From assembly GCF_014836755.1 (NCBI RefSeq), contig NZ_JACSQF010000007.1, positions 1 through 64,000 of the forward strand: DNA of 64,000 bases, given 5' to 3'. Origin of the DNA: Oerskovia merdavium (GTDB lineage Bacteria > Actinomycetota > Actinomycetes > Actinomycetales > Cellulomonadaceae). A program made the translations under genes and the position numbers. This document shows, in pieces, positions 32,239 through 42,311 of the stretch. Each line of letters opens with the position of its first letter. Position 1 is the stretch's first letter. The notes under the pieces were generated by a model. The model ran no database searches, was not told the DNA's origin, and worked only from the letters and a program-made list of their open reading frames with translations.

Positions 32239-33479
32239 GCCCAACCTCCCTGGCGAGAGCGCGTGCGGCGCAGCAGGTAGAAGAAGAACGGCCCGCCCAC
32301 GAGCGAGGTGATCATGCCGAGCGGCAGCTCGACGTTCGCGACCGCGGTGCGCGAGACGAGGTCCGCGAGCAGCAGGACCACGGCCCCGCCGAGCGCCGAC
32401 GCGGGGATGAGCCAGCGGTGGCTCGGCCCGCAGACCATGCGGACCAGGTGCGGCACCACGAGCCCGACGAACGCGATGATCCCGGTGAACGCGACCCCGG
32501 CCGAGACGAGCAGCGCGACGAGCACGATCACGATCTGTCGCAGCCGTTCGACGTCGACGCCCAGGTGCTGCGCGGCACGCTCGCCCAGCGACAGGAGGTC
32601 CAGCTGGCGGCGCAGCAGCATCGCGCCGGTCACGCCGACGATCGCGATGGGCGCGACCACCGCGACCGATCCCCACGTGGCCCCGCCGAGCGAGCCGAGC
32701 TGCCAGAACACGATCTGCTCGCGCGCGGCCGGGTCGGCGACGAACGTGAAGAACGCGAGCAGCCCGCCCGCGAACGCGTTGACCGCGATGCCGGTGAGCA
32801 CGAGCGTCACGACCTCGGTGCGTCCGCCGGACCGCGAGAGCGCGTAGACGACGAACGTCGTGATCAGTCCGCCCAGGAAGGCGGCCGCGGCGACCCAGGT
32901 CCCCGAGACGAGCGAGCCGGCGGTGACGATGACCGCGCACGCGCCCACGGCCGCGCCGGCGGAGACGCCGATCACGCCGGGCTCGGCGAGCGGGTTGCCG
33001 AACACGCCCTGCATGAGCGCGCCCGAGCAGGCGAGCGCGGCCCCGACCAGGATCGCCAGGACGACGCGCGGGAAGCGCACGACCCACAACGTGTTCTCGC
33101 CCTGCGGGTGCGAGGGCATGGGCCCGATGTCGAGGCCCATGTGGTGCATGAGCGAGCCGAGGACCTCGGCGGGCGACACGGGTACCTGCCCGGTCATGCC
33201 CGAGAGCACGGTGAGGACGAGCAGCGCGACGCCGAGCCCGATCATGAGCCAGGTCGCGGCGCGTCGCCGCCCGCGACCGACGGCGGTGAGCGCAGCGGCG
33301 TCCTTCGTGTCGCGCCCGTCGCCCCGGGGAGCAGCCCCGTGCCCGACGGCGTCGCTCACCGGCGTGCCCGGCTCGCGCCGGTCGGTGGTCGTCCCGTCCG
33401 CGGTGCGCTGCGCCGTGGTGAGGGCGTCGGAGGTGGGGCGTGCCGTCGTCGGGCCGGCGGGGTGGGAACCCGGCGTCAC
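32235..33479 (-). CDS. hmuU: heme ABC transporter permease (FecCD family)
   Basis: A 414-residue membrane subunit starting at GTG 33479 (GTGA overlap with hmuT). A 75-residue polar N-terminus precedes about ten helices of the BtuC/FecCD fold. Motifs include LACSGALMQGVFGNPLAEPGVIG, GLVVPHLVRMVCGPSHRWLIP and the late ELPLGMITSLVGGPFFFYLL. It forms the homodimeric heme channel powered by HmuV. Confidence 0.92.
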   Translation of the reverse strand: MTPGSHPAGPTTARPTSDALTTAQRTADGTTTDRREPGTPVSDAVGHGAAPRGDGRDTKDAAALTAVGRGRRRAATWLMIGLGVALLVLTVLSGMTGQVPVSPAEVLGSLMHHMGLDIGPMPSHPQGENTLWVVRFPRVVLAILVGAALACSGALMQGVFGNPLAEPGVIGVSAGAAVGACAVIVTAGSLVSGTWVAAAAFLGGLITTFVVYALSRSGGRTEVVTLVLTGIAVNAFAGGLLAFFTFVADPAAREQIVFWQLGSLGGATWGSVAVVAPIAIVGVTGAMLLRRQLDLLSLGERAAQHLGVDVERLRQIVIVLVALLVSAGVAFTGIIAFVGLVVPHLVRMVCGPSHRWLIPASALGGAVVLLLADLVSRTAVANVELPLGMITSLVGGPFFFYLLRRTRSRQGGWA

Positions 33480-34708
33480 GGCGTGGCCGTGCCGGCGTCG
33501 GACTGGCCGTCGGCCGAGGTGACCGCGGTCAGGTCGGGGGCCGGGACACCGTAGAACGCCTCGACGAGCGACGCGATGGTCTCGCCCGTGCGCGGGCCGA
33601 ACGTCAGCAGGCGGCTGCCGTCCATGTCGATCACGCGCTGGTCCTGGCCCGCCGGGGTCTGCGCCAGGCCCGGGATGGCCATCATGGCGTCGAGACCGCC
33701 GCTCGACTCGAGGCCGTCGGTCATGACGAGGTACGCCGCCGGCGCCGCCGAGATGATGGCCTCGCTCGTGACGGGCGCGTACTGCTGCGTGAGGCCGATC
33801 GCGGTGCCCGCGTCCTGGCCGCCGATCTCGCGGATCAGGTCGTCGGCGCCCGAGCCCGGCCCGAACAGCATCTTGATGTTCGACCCGCGCAGGTAGAGGA
33901 ACGCCACGAGCGGGTTGCCGGTGTCCGCGGGGACCCCGGCGAGGGCCGCGCAGATCTGCTGGTCGGTGCGCTCGACGAGCGCCGCCCCGGCCTCGGGGAC
34001 GCCGAGCGTGGTCGCGACCGCGGTGATGCGGTCGTTGATCCCGTCGAGCGTGCGGGCCTCGTCGAAGTACACGACCGGGATGCCCGAGGACTCGAGCTGC
34101 GAGCGTGCGGTGTCCGTGAGGAGCGTGGCGTCGGTCAGGATGACGCTCGGGTTCAGGCCGAGGATGGTCTCGATGTTCAGGGCGTGGCCGGCGCCGGTCA
34201 CGACGGGGACGTCGGCGGCCTCGGGGAAGCCCGTCGGCAGGTCGCGACCCACGACGTTCGCTCCCAGCCCCAGGCTGTAGACGATCTCGCCGAGCGTGCC
34301 GTAGAGGTCGACCGCGATGATGCGCGAGGCGTCGGCGACCGTGACCTCGCGACCGTCGAACGACTGCAGGGTCACGGGCAGCGTCGGGGTCGGAGCCGAG
34401 ACGATCGGGTCGATCACGTTGTCGGCGAACGTCGCGGTCGTCGGGCCGGTGGGGAACGTCGCGGGGTCCACGGTGGGGCGCTCGCCCGTCTCGAGGGCCG
34501 CGCAGGCGTCCAGGGCGACGGCCTCGGTGGGCGCGGGCGACGAGTCCGAGGCCAAGGGGGGCGCTGTCGTCGGGCCCTCGGGCTCGTAGGGGAGAGGAGC
34601 GCAGCCTGCCGCGAGCAGCACCGCTGCGAGCGTGGCGACGCCCACGACGGACGAGCGGCGCAGGCCGCGCGGACGCGCGGGGGACGGGACGCGGGCAGGG
34701 TGCGACAT
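33476..34708 (-). CDS. hmuT: heme ABC transporter substrate-binding lipoprotein
   Basis: A 410-residue lipoprotein. The signal peptide ends in LAAGC. After a Pro/Thr linker the class III binding-protein fold shows SRIIAVDLYGTLGEIVYSLG, the region GLNPSVILTDATLL and the cap AMMAIPGLAQTP. ATG 34708 is preferred; GTG 34711 is adjacent. It delivers heme from the cell surface to HmuUV. An IdeR-like box 52 bp upstream of the start implies iron-repressed expression. Confidence 0.9.
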   Translation of the reverse strand: MSHPARVPSPARPRGLRRSSVVGVATLAAVLLAAGCAPLPYEPEGPTTAPPLASDSSPAPTEAVALDACAALETGERPTVDPATFPTGPTTATFADNVIDPIVSAPTPTLPVTLQSFDGREVTVADASRIIAVDLYGTLGEIVYSLGLGANVVGRDLPTGFPEAADVPVVTGAGHALNIETILGLNPSVILTDATLLTDTARSQLESSGIPVVYFDEARTLDGINDRITAVATTLGVPEAGAALVERTDQQICAALAGVPADTGNPLVAFLYLRGSNIKMLFGPGSGADDLIREIGGQDAGTAIGLTQQYAPVTSEAIISAAPAAYLVMTDGLESSGGLDAMMAIPGLAQTPAGQDQRVIDMDGSRLLTFGPRTGETIASLVEAFYGVPAPDLTAVTSADGQSDAGTATP

Positions 34709-34759
34709 CACAAAGGCTCCAGCGAGGGTCGGCCGCCCACGCGAGAAGGCGGCTCCGGG

Positions 34760-34778
34760 TAAGTTGAGGCTAACCTAC
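34760..34778 (-). promoter_or_regulatory. DtxR/IdeR iron box upstream of hmuT
   Basis: TAAGTTGAGGCTAACCTAC matches the iron box consensus TTAGGTTAGGCTAACCTAA at 15 of 19 positions and is nearly palindromic. On the minus strand it overlaps a TAGGTT/TAGCCT -10 candidate for hmuTUV. It predicts repression of heme uptake by iron-bound DtxR/IdeR. Confidence 0.82.
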
Positions 34779-34888
34779 GCAGGGCCTCGGCAGGGTGGCC
34801 GGTCCACGGGATCTTCTGTGATCTTGGAGACGCTGCCGGCGGTCCCGGGCGCTGGTACCCACGGTCGTGCGGGGCCGGTTCCCGGTGC

Positions 34889-35005
34889 CGAGCATGCAGT
34901 GGGCGTCGAGAATCCGGGGAATCTCGACGCCCACCGCATGCTCGACGGACGCCCACCGCATGCTCGGTCCCGGAGGCGGAGGCGGAGGCGGAGGCGGGGC
35001 GGGGC
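34889..35005. repeat. multi-arm hairpin plus GGAGGC hexamer run
   Basis: Arms at 34889-34911 (CGAGCATGCAGTGGGCGTCG onward) and 34922-34944 pair at 22 of 23 positions. A third copy of the right arm follows at 34948-34967, giving the same three-arm plan as the family-1 elements. Four copies of GGAGGC and a GGGGC run follow to about 35005. The region fills most of the 345-bp gap between hmuT and hmuO; apart from the iron box nothing else is evident. Confidence 0.82.
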
Positions 35006-35025
35006 GGGAGCGGCGCTCAGCGGGT

Positions 35026-35049
35026 GCGGTGAGCAGGCGGGCTCACCGC
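35026..35049 (-). terminator. hairpin after heme oxygenase
   Basis: GCGGTGAGC and GCTCACCGC make a perfect 9-bp stem with a 6-nt loop, 5 bp after the hmuO stop on the minus strand. Confidence 0.6.
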
Positions 35050-35053
35050 GTGC

Positions 35054-35719
35054 TCAGCAGTGGATCGCGCCGAGCTCCGCGAACAGCGCGCTGTTGAGGC
35101 GGAACGCGAGCTTGGCCTCCTCGACCGTCTCGGCGATCTGCTCGTCCGTGAGGTCCAGGGAGTCGAGGCGCTCGCGGTAGACGTCCTTGAACGGCTTGGC
35201 CTTGGGGATCTCGTCGAACGTGTAGAACGCGAGGCCATCGGGGCCGAGCCCGTAGTGGCGCTCCATCATGCGCTTGATGATCTGACCGCCCGAGAGGTCG
35301 CCCAGGTAGCGCGTGTAGGCGTGCGCGGCGTAGGCCGAGAGCGAGGTGCCGACCTCGAGCAGGCGGGCCACGTAGGCCTCGGTCGCGGGCAGGATGCGGA
35401 TCTTGGTGGCCCAGTCGGAACCGACCAGGAATGCGAGGTCCTTCTCGATCGAGGGCGTGCGGGTCAGCTCGTCGAACACGAGGGTCGCACCCTGGGCGTC
35501 ATCGCGGATCTGGGCGCTGGCCTGCTCGAGCGCCCCGTAGATCGCGTACTGCTGTGCGGCGAGGTCCGTGTAGGCGGCGACGTCGAGCTCGCCCCCCATG
35601 AGCTTCTCGACGAAGCCCGTGGTCTCGGCCTGCTCGTGCTCGGGGCGGGTGCCCTCGCGCAGGCGCAGCGACAGGGACGCGGGTGCGGCGTCGGTGGCGG
35701 GAAGGGTCTCAGCGGTCAC
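35054..35719 (-). CDS. hmuO: heme oxygenase (biliverdin-producing)
   Basis: A 221-residue all-helical cytoplasmic enzyme. The proximal heme ligand is H28 in RPEHEQAETTGFV. The distal helix motif is RYLGDLSGGQIIKRMM, in which the GDLSGG glycines allow oxygen access. It cleaves heme to biliverdin, iron and CO, releasing iron after import by HmuTUV. It lies on the same strand upstream of hmuT, but a hairpin and a multi-arm element separate them and each has its own iron box. Confidence 0.95.
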   Translation of the reverse strand: MTAETLPATDAAPASLSLRLREGTRPEHEQAETTGFVEKLMGGELDVAAYTDLAAQQYAIYGALEQASAQIRDDAQGATLVFDELTRTPSIEKDLAFLVGSDWATKIRILPATEAYVARLLEVGTSLSAYAAHAYTRYLGDLSGGQIIKRMMERHYGLGPDGLAFYTFDEIPKAKPFKDVYRERLDSLDLTDEQIAETVEEAKLAFRLNSALFAELGAIHC

Positions 35720-35839
35720 GAGGGGCTCCTGCGGTTCGTCGTGTCACGTGCACGACGTCGGCACGTGCGCCGGGTTCGGCGCAGGGTCCACGGTGTGGTG
35801 ACACATCGTCATGACGTCGCGTCAGGAACGATACAACAG

Positions 35840-35858
35840 TGAGGTGAGGTTTACCTAT
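35840..35858 (-). promoter_or_regulatory. DtxR/IdeR iron box upstream of hmuO
   Basis: TGAGGTGAGGTTTACCTAT matches the 19-bp iron box at 14 positions. It lies 121 bp before the hmuO start and 45 bp after the stop of the MFS gene, pointing to iron-repressed hmuO. A TATCGT -10 candidate lies just downstream of it on the minus strand. Confidence 0.7.
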
Positions 35859-35902
35859 GCTCTGTGGGGGAGATCTCACGGACTGGTCCTGGGGGCGCGG
35901 TG

Positions 35903-37279
35903 TCACCTCGTGGGCAGGGCGTGCTCCGCGACGCCCTCGGGGTTGGGCAGGCCGTGCAGGAACCGGTACCCGACCGCGGCCACCACGACCGTGAGCCCGC
36001 CCGCGACGAGCAGCGGTGTCGTCAGGTCGATCCGGGCGAGCAGGCCGCCCAGCAGCGAGCCGAGCGGCATGGTGCCCCAGAGCAGCGTGCGCCACGTCCC
36101 GTGCACGCGCCCCAGCAGGTGGCCCGGGATCGCGGCCTGGCGCAGCGACATGACCAGGACGTTCCACACCGACGTCGACCCGAACGACACCGCGAAGCAC
36201 ACGACCGCGACCGGGATCGTCGGGAAGAAGCCCATGACGACGAGCGCGACCGGGCCCACGAAGTTCGCCGCGGCCATGACGGGCCCGGCGCCGAACCGGA
36301 CCTTGAGCGGGCTCACGACCACGGCGCCGACGATGCCCCCGACGGCGCCCGACAGCATGAACACCCCGAACCACTGCTCGGGCACGTCGAGGCGCTCGAG
36401 CACGAAGAGCACGTCCGTCGCGATCGCCGCCGAGAAGAACAGCGCGATCAGGATGCTGAGGAACCACAGGGGCCGCAGCATCGGGTGGCTCATGATGAAG
36501 CGGAAGCCGTCGGTGAGCTGGTGCGCGAACGTCGCACGGACGGACGGGAGCGCGGGCGTCCCGGCGTCGTCGTGCGGTGCGCCCGCGGCGGCGACGGGTG
36601 CGTCGTCGACCCGGCGTCGGCGCGCGCGGTGGGCGCCGGCCGCGGCGGCGGGCAGGAAGAACGCGAGCACCCCCGCGACCGCGTAGGACAGGGCACCGAT
36701 GCCCAGCGGGATCACGACCGCGACCGCGAACAGCGCCGACGTCACGGGCACCGCGAGGAAGTTCTGGACGACGAGCTCGCCCGCCTCGATGCGGGAGTTG
36801 GCACGCGGCAGGTCCGCGCGGCGCACGATCGCGGGGACGACGGCCCGGATCGCGCCGTCGTAGAGGGTCTCGAGCGCGCCGTACGCGAAGATCACCGCGT
36901 ACAGCCACCAGATGGTCAGGGTGTCGGTCGCGAAGAGCGTGAGGAGCGTGACCGCGAGGAGGGTCCGGGTGCCGTTCGCGATCGCCATGGCGTGGCGACG
37001 GTCGATCCGGTCGAGCAGCACCCCGGACGGGATCGCGAAGAACAGCCACGGCAGCATCGCGACGGCCGCGATGCCCGCGATGAGCAAGGGGTCGTCCGTG
37101 AGGCGGGCCGCGAGGAGGGGCGCGGCGACGCGCGCGATCCCGTCGGCCAGGCTCGAGCTGATGTTCGCGGTGAAGACGTTGGTGAAGGACCGGCCGAGCC
37201 CGCGGCGGGCGGGTTCGTCGGGCTGCCCGGACGGCCTCCGGGCAGCGTCAGCGGGGGGTGGGGGTTCTGCGGGGGGCAC
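35903..37279 (-). CDS. MFS exporter (EntS-like)
   Basis: A 458-residue transporter starting at GTG 37279, with about twelve membrane segments. The A-motif-like loop is GVLLDRIDRRHAMAIAN, and LALLRGALRY-type features are replaced by ETLYDGAIRAVVPAIVRRADLPRANSR, typical of the MFS_3/EntS group that exports siderophores or drugs. Between helices six and seven there is an Ala/Arg-rich loop. It reads toward hmuO on the same strand. A link to iron is possible from location only. Confidence 0.85.
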   Translation of the reverse strand: MPPAEPPPPADAARRPSGQPDEPARRGLGRSFTNVFTANISSSLADGIARVAAPLLAARLTDDPLLIAGIAAVAMLPWLFFAIPSGVLLDRIDRRHAMAIANGTRTLLAVTLLTLFATDTLTIWWLYAVIFAYGALETLYDGAIRAVVPAIVRRADLPRANSRIEAGELVVQNFLAVPVTSALFAVAVVIPLGIGALSYAVAGVLAFFLPAAAAGAHRARRRRVDDAPVAAAGAPHDDAGTPALPSVRATFAHQLTDGFRFIMSHPMLRPLWFLSILIALFFSAAIATDVLFVLERLDVPEQWFGVFMLSGAVGGIVGAVVVSPLKVRFGAGPVMAAANFVGPVALVVMGFFPTIPVAVVCFAVSFGSTSVWNVLVMSLRQAAIPGHLLGRVHGTWRTLLWGTMPLGSLLGGLLARIDLTTPLLVAGGLTVVVAAVGYRFLHGLPNPEGVAEHALPTR

Positions 37280-37327
37280 CGGAGAACTCTAGGCTCCCTG
37301 CCGCAGGGCTGTGCGCGGAGGTCACCG

Positions 37328-37454
37328 GCCCGACGGCGGAGCCGGGGCCGGGCCGTCGGGTGCGGTCTTGTCCGAGCCGCGGCCCGGCAGTGGATCCTGG
37401 CGACTCCGGGAGGGTTCGTCTTCCGCGGAGCCGCAACAATTGTTGCGGCTCCGC
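37328..37454. repeat. intergenic palindromes between CPBP and MFS genes
   Basis: Two structures lie in this 356-bp gap. At 37329-37360, CCCGACGGC and GCCGTCGGG enclose 14 nt; the first 25 bases from 37328 closely match 21348. At 37425-37454 there is a perfect 30-bp loopless palindrome, GCGGAGCCGCAACAA and its complement, centred on AATT. Both lie 3' of the minus-strand CPBP gene. I see no gene here. Confidence 0.85.
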
Positions 37455-37635
37455 AGAAACACACCCCTGGGGGAGAGGCCTGACGGCGAGAGACGTCGGT
37501 GGGCGCCGGTGCGGCAGGACGAAGCGGGTCGGGCCGGGAAGACCAGCGGCACCACGTGAGAGGCTGGCGGCGGCTCCCGCCCCGGGTGCGCCAGACGTCG
37601 GCGCCAGGCGCGCAGGACCGCCCCGCGGGGCTGTC

Positions 37636-38454
37636 CTACGCCGCGACGTCCTGCGTGCGGCGCGCCACGAGCGCGCTCTTGCCGCGCTTGCGCTGGGCTG
37701 CGGCGAACATGGCCATGAAGACGGCCGTCGTCACGAGCGCGGCGATCGCGTTCGCGACAGTTCCTTCGGGGGTCGAGTGCCGGTCCCCGAGGGTGAGCAG
37801 CAGGGCGACGTTCACGAGCCAGTGCACGAGGGTCGCGAGCGCGACGCGCTGCCCCACGGTGCCTCGCCCGAAGTGCCCCACGAGCACCGACAGGGCCACG
37901 GTCGCGAGCAGGAAGCCCACGATCACGACGGGCCCGGCGGTGAAGATCTGCACGTGCCACACGCCCCACACGAGGCCGGTCACGATGCTCGCGACCAGGA
38001 GCGAGAACCGGTTCTCGAGCAAGGGCTGGAGCATGCCGCGCCACCCGATCTCCTCGCCGGCCGCACCCACGAGGTAGGTGAGGAGCAGCAGCACGAACGG
38101 CACACCCGCCGTCGCGTGCACCCCTGCGAGAGGTTCGCCCTGCACCAGGAGCGTCACGACGAGCACACCCCAGTAGAGCAGGCACGCCGCGAACGCGAGG
38201 ACGAGGTGGGCGACGACCTGACGGCGAGGGACGGCGCTCGGCAGCAGCGGTGCGAGGCGCCCGCGGAAGATCGCGAACGTGAGACCGGCCCCGATCGCGG
38301 GGCCGAGCTGGACGAGGGCGAGCACCGACGGGTCGATCCCCGAGACCGGTTGGAGGAGGAGCAGCGCGCCCGACGCGACGAACGTCGCGAGGACGAACGT
38401 GAGGGTCGGGGCGAGGAAGGCGCGGGCTGCGGGGGCCGGGGCGGTCGGGGTCAC
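37636..38454 (-). CDS. CPBP-family intramembrane metalloprotease
   Basis: A 272-residue membrane protein starting at GTG 38454 with about eight helices. Abi/CPBP motifs are present: GAAGEEIGWRGML (the EExxxR pair), GLVWGVWHVQIF and LATLVHWLVNVALL, giving the glutamates and histidines of the active site. Such proteins process prenylated or other membrane substrates and include bacteriocin self-immunity proteins. A TetR-family gene ends 38 bp upstream on the same strand and is probably in the same transcript. Confidence 0.88.
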   Translation of the reverse strand: MTPTAPAPAARAFLAPTLTFVLATFVASGALLLLQPVSGIDPSVLALVQLGPAIGAGLTFAIFRGRLAPLLPSAVPRRQVVAHLVLAFAACLLYWGVLVVTLLVQGEPLAGVHATAGVPFVLLLLTYLVGAAGEEIGWRGMLQPLLENRFSLLVASIVTGLVWGVWHVQIFTAGPVVIVGFLLATVALSVLVGHFGRGTVGQRVALATLVHWLVNVALLLTLGDRHSTPEGTVANAIAALVTTAVFMAMFAAAQRKRGKSALVARRTQDVAA

Positions 38455-38491
38455 GCCGCAGGCTCGCAGCCGGTCGTGCGGGGTGTCAACC

Positions 38492-39097
38492 TCAGCCGGC
38501 CACGAGCTCCTGCGTCCCGACGGCCCGCAGGACGAACGCCTCGGTGGCCTCGATCGCGCGCTCGCGCTGGGCGGGGTCCTCGGGGATGAGGCGGCCCGAG
38601 AGGCACGCGTTGACGAGCTGGACCGTGGTGCCGAGGTCCTGCTCGGGGAACTCGCCGCACGCGATGCCCGCGGTCAGGATGCGGCGCAGCGTGTCCTCGA
38701 CGATCACGGCGTGCTCGCGCAGGCGCTGCTGCGTGCCGCGCGAGAGCACGGTGCGCAGGTCCGGCCCGGGGGCCAGGTGGAAGACTCGCTTGAGCTGCGC
38801 CTGCTGGCGGATGTAGGTGCGGAGCTGCTCGACCGGGTCGTCGACGCCCTCCAGCGCGCGCTCCAGGGTGCCGACGTACTGCTCGGTCTCGTGCGTGATG
38901 AACCCCAGGAGCAGCGACTCCTTGTCGGGGAAGTGGTTGTACACCGCGGTGCGTCCCACGCCCGCCGCGGCAGCGATGTCCGCGAGCGAGATCGCGTCGA
39001 AACCGCGGTCCATCATGAGGTTCGAGAGCGCCGCGAAGAGCTTCTGACGGGTCTGTGCGCGGTGCTCGTGGAGCGAACCGCCGATGATCTTCGGCAT
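38492..39097 (-). CDS. TetR-family regulator
   Basis: A 201-residue regulator starting at ATG 39097. The HTH reads LFAALSNLMMDRGFDAISLADIAAAAGVGRTAVYNHFPDKESLL (given as the continuous helix pair at residues 20-63). The C-terminal domain includes YIRQQAQLKRVFHLAPGPDLR. It precedes the CPBP protease gene and is divergent from the GAF regulator. An inverted repeat CTGACA-N14-TGTCAG directly before its ATG points to self-repression. Confidence 0.9.
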   Translation of the reverse strand: MPKIIGGSLHEHRAQTRQKLFAALSNLMMDRGFDAISLADIAAAAGVGRTAVYNHFPDKESLLLGFITHETEQYVGTLERALEGVDDPVEQLRTYIRQQAQLKRVFHLAPGPDLRTVLSRGTQQRLREHAVIVEDTLRRILTAGIACGEFPEQDLGTTVQLVNACLSGRLIPEDPAQRERAIEATEAFVLRAVGTQELVAG

Positions 39098-39098
39098 A

Positions 39099-39124
39099 CT
39101 GACATCATAGGCACTTGCTGTCAG
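39099..39124. promoter_or_regulatory. candidate TetR operator at the start codon
   Basis: CTGACA (39099-39104) and TGTCAG (39119-39124) are perfect inverted half-sites with a 14-bp spacer, starting 2 bp from the TetR ATG. Binding would cover the transcription and translation start. The divergent GAF regulator gene begins 110 bp away, so it may also respond. Confidence 0.5.
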
Positions 39125-39233
39125 AATGCTAATTCGCGAGATCCTGCGGCTCCTGAGCCCGCCCGGCGGCGCGGCTGCCTACACTGGCAGCAGCCCCGGA
39201 TCGACCCGACAAGGCCGTCGGAGGAAGGCGATC

Positions 39234-40595
39234 ATGACCGACCATCGTGCACCCGCCCGCTCCGACAGCCCCGGCACGGGGGACAGCCCCGACGCCCCGC
39301 CCCGCCGCGCATCCGTCCGCGCGGCCCGCGAGGCCTTCCTCAGCACCGGCGCGCTCCCGCCCGGCATCCGTCCCCTCGTGGCCGAGTCGTGGCGCCGCAG
39401 CGCCCGCAGCGGCGTCGACCCCGACTCGCCCCAGCCGGACACGTCCATCACCGACCTCGACCTCGGCGCCTACCGGTCGCAGCACCCGCTCGCGCGAGCC
39501 ATGCCGGTCGTGCGCGACCTCCTGGTCGCGGGCCTCGCGGGCGAGAGCGCGGTCGTCGCGCTGACCGACGACGCCGGTCGCCTCCTGTGGGTCGAGGGCA
39601 GCTCGAGCGTGCGTGACCAGGTGGGACGCATCGGGTTCGTCGAGGGGGCGGTGTGGCGCGAGGAGCGCGTCGGGACCAACGCTCCGGGGACGGCCCTCGC
39701 GACGGGTCGACCGGTCCAGGTCCTGGGTGCCGAGCACTTCACGCGCCCCGTCCAGTCCTTCAACTGCGCGGCCGTGCCCGTGCGCGACCTGCACACCGGC
39801 CGTGTCCTGGGGGTCCTGGACGTCACGGGAGGGCGGGTCGCGGGGTCGGGTCTCGTGCTCTCGCTCGTGCGCGCGTCGGTCGCGGCGGTCGAGCGCGAGC
39901 TCGCCGAGCACGTCCCGCCCGGCGGTCGGCTCGCAGGGGCTGCGAGCGCCCCGCAGCTCGACGTCCTGGGACGTCCGGGGGGCACGCTGCGGGCGGCGCC
40001 CGGAGCAGCGGCGGGGTGGCCCGGCCCGGGCACGTACGCGACCGTGCCCGACGGCGGCACGCACGCTGCGCCGTCGGGCCGCCTGAGCCTTCGCCACAGC
40101 GAGATCCTCCTGCTGCTCGCGGCGCACCCGCGGGGGCTGGGTGCGGACGAGCTGGCCGTGCTGCTGCACCCGGGCGAGCTGTCGGACGTCACGGTGCGGG
40201 CCGAGGTGTCGCGCCTGCGGCGGGCCGTGGGGCCGCTGCTGGGCGGTTCGCGCCCGTACCGGCTGGGCGGGCTCCTGCGCACGGACCTCGACACCGTCCG
40301 CGACCTGCTCGCGGTGGGCGACGTGCACGGGGCGCTCACGGCGTACGCGGGACCGGTGCTGCCGCGGTCGGTCGCGCCGGGCGTCGAGCAGCTGCGCGAC
40401 GAGCTCTCGGCCGAGGTGCGCGGGGCGGTCCTCGCGTCGGGCGACCCGGGGGCGGTGGGCCGCTGGCTCGCGAGCGACGAGGGCGCCGACGACCACGCGG
40501 CGTGGCGGCGCCTCGCCGCCCTCGTCGCGCCGGGCAGCCCCGCCGCGGCGCGGGCCCGGGCGCGTCTCGCGCTGCTGGACCGCTCGCTGGGCTGA
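39234..40595 (+). CDS. GAF-domain regulator with winged helix and BTAD-like region
   Basis: A 453-residue cytoplasmic regulator starting at ATG 39234 with GAGGAAGG upstream. Residues about 35-230 resemble the sensor part of AcoR (RPLVAESWRRSARSGVDPDSP, then a GAF domain with GRLLWVEGSSSVRDQVGRIGF, VGTNAPGTALATGRPVQVLG). Unlike AcoR it has no AAA+ or Fis-type domain. The C-terminus instead has a winged helix (SLRHSEILLLLAAHPRGLGADEL, VRAEVSRLRRAVG) and a helical part that recalls the BTAD of SARP proteins. It precedes an aldehyde dehydrogenase gene and DUF779, its likely targets. Confidence 0.82.
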   Translation: MTDHRAPARSDSPGTGDSPDAPPRRASVRAAREAFLSTGALPPGIRPLVAESWRRSARSGVDPDSPQPDTSITDLDLGAYRSQHPLARAMPVVRDLLVAGLAGESAVVALTDDAGRLLWVEGSSSVRDQVGRIGFVEGAVWREERVGTNAPGTALATGRPVQVLGAEHFTRPVQSFNCAAVPVRDLHTGRVLGVLDVTGGRVAGSGLVLSLVRASVAAVERELAEHVPPGGRLAGAASAPQLDVLGRPGGTLRAAPGAAAGWPGPGTYATVPDGGTHAAPSGRLSLRHSEILLLLAAHPRGLGADELAVLLHPGELSDVTVRAEVSRLRRAVGPLLGGSRPYRLGGLLRTDLDTVRDLLAVGDVHGALTAYAGPVLPRSVAPGVEQLRDELSAEVRGAVLASGDPGAVGRWLASDEGADDHAAWRRLAALVAPGSPAAARARARLALLDRSLG

Positions 40596-40632
40596 GGTGC
40601 CCGCCCCGACCGGTCGCGCGCTCGTTCTGACA

Positions 40633-40661
40633 GGTTGACTGCAACCCTCCTGCAACCCTGG
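40633..40661. promoter_or_regulatory. operator-like repeats before the aldehyde dehydrogenase gene
   Basis: Two 11-bp direct repeats, TGCAACCCTCC and TGCAACCCTGG (40640-40661), overlap an inverted repeat GGTTG-ACTG-CAACC (40633-40646). A TAGCGT -10 candidate follows at 40668-40673. This is a plausible binding site for the upstream GAF regulator. Confidence 0.5.
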
Positions 40662-40787
40662 CGCCCGTAGCGTCCTGACCAACCCGGCGCAACGGTGCGC
40701 CACGGGCCGTGGACCGCGTCGGCCGGCGGGCAGCCGACACCACGCAGGCCACGCACGGCACGGAGCACTGCAAGGAGGCAGACGCAC

Positions 40788-42311
<1,524 letters not shown>

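Noticed and set aside
40633-40673. Sigma-54 promoter for the aldehyde dehydrogenase gene
   Set aside because: The GGC/GC spacing is not that of -24/-12 elements, the regulator lacks an AAA+ domain and actinobacteria lack sigma-54.
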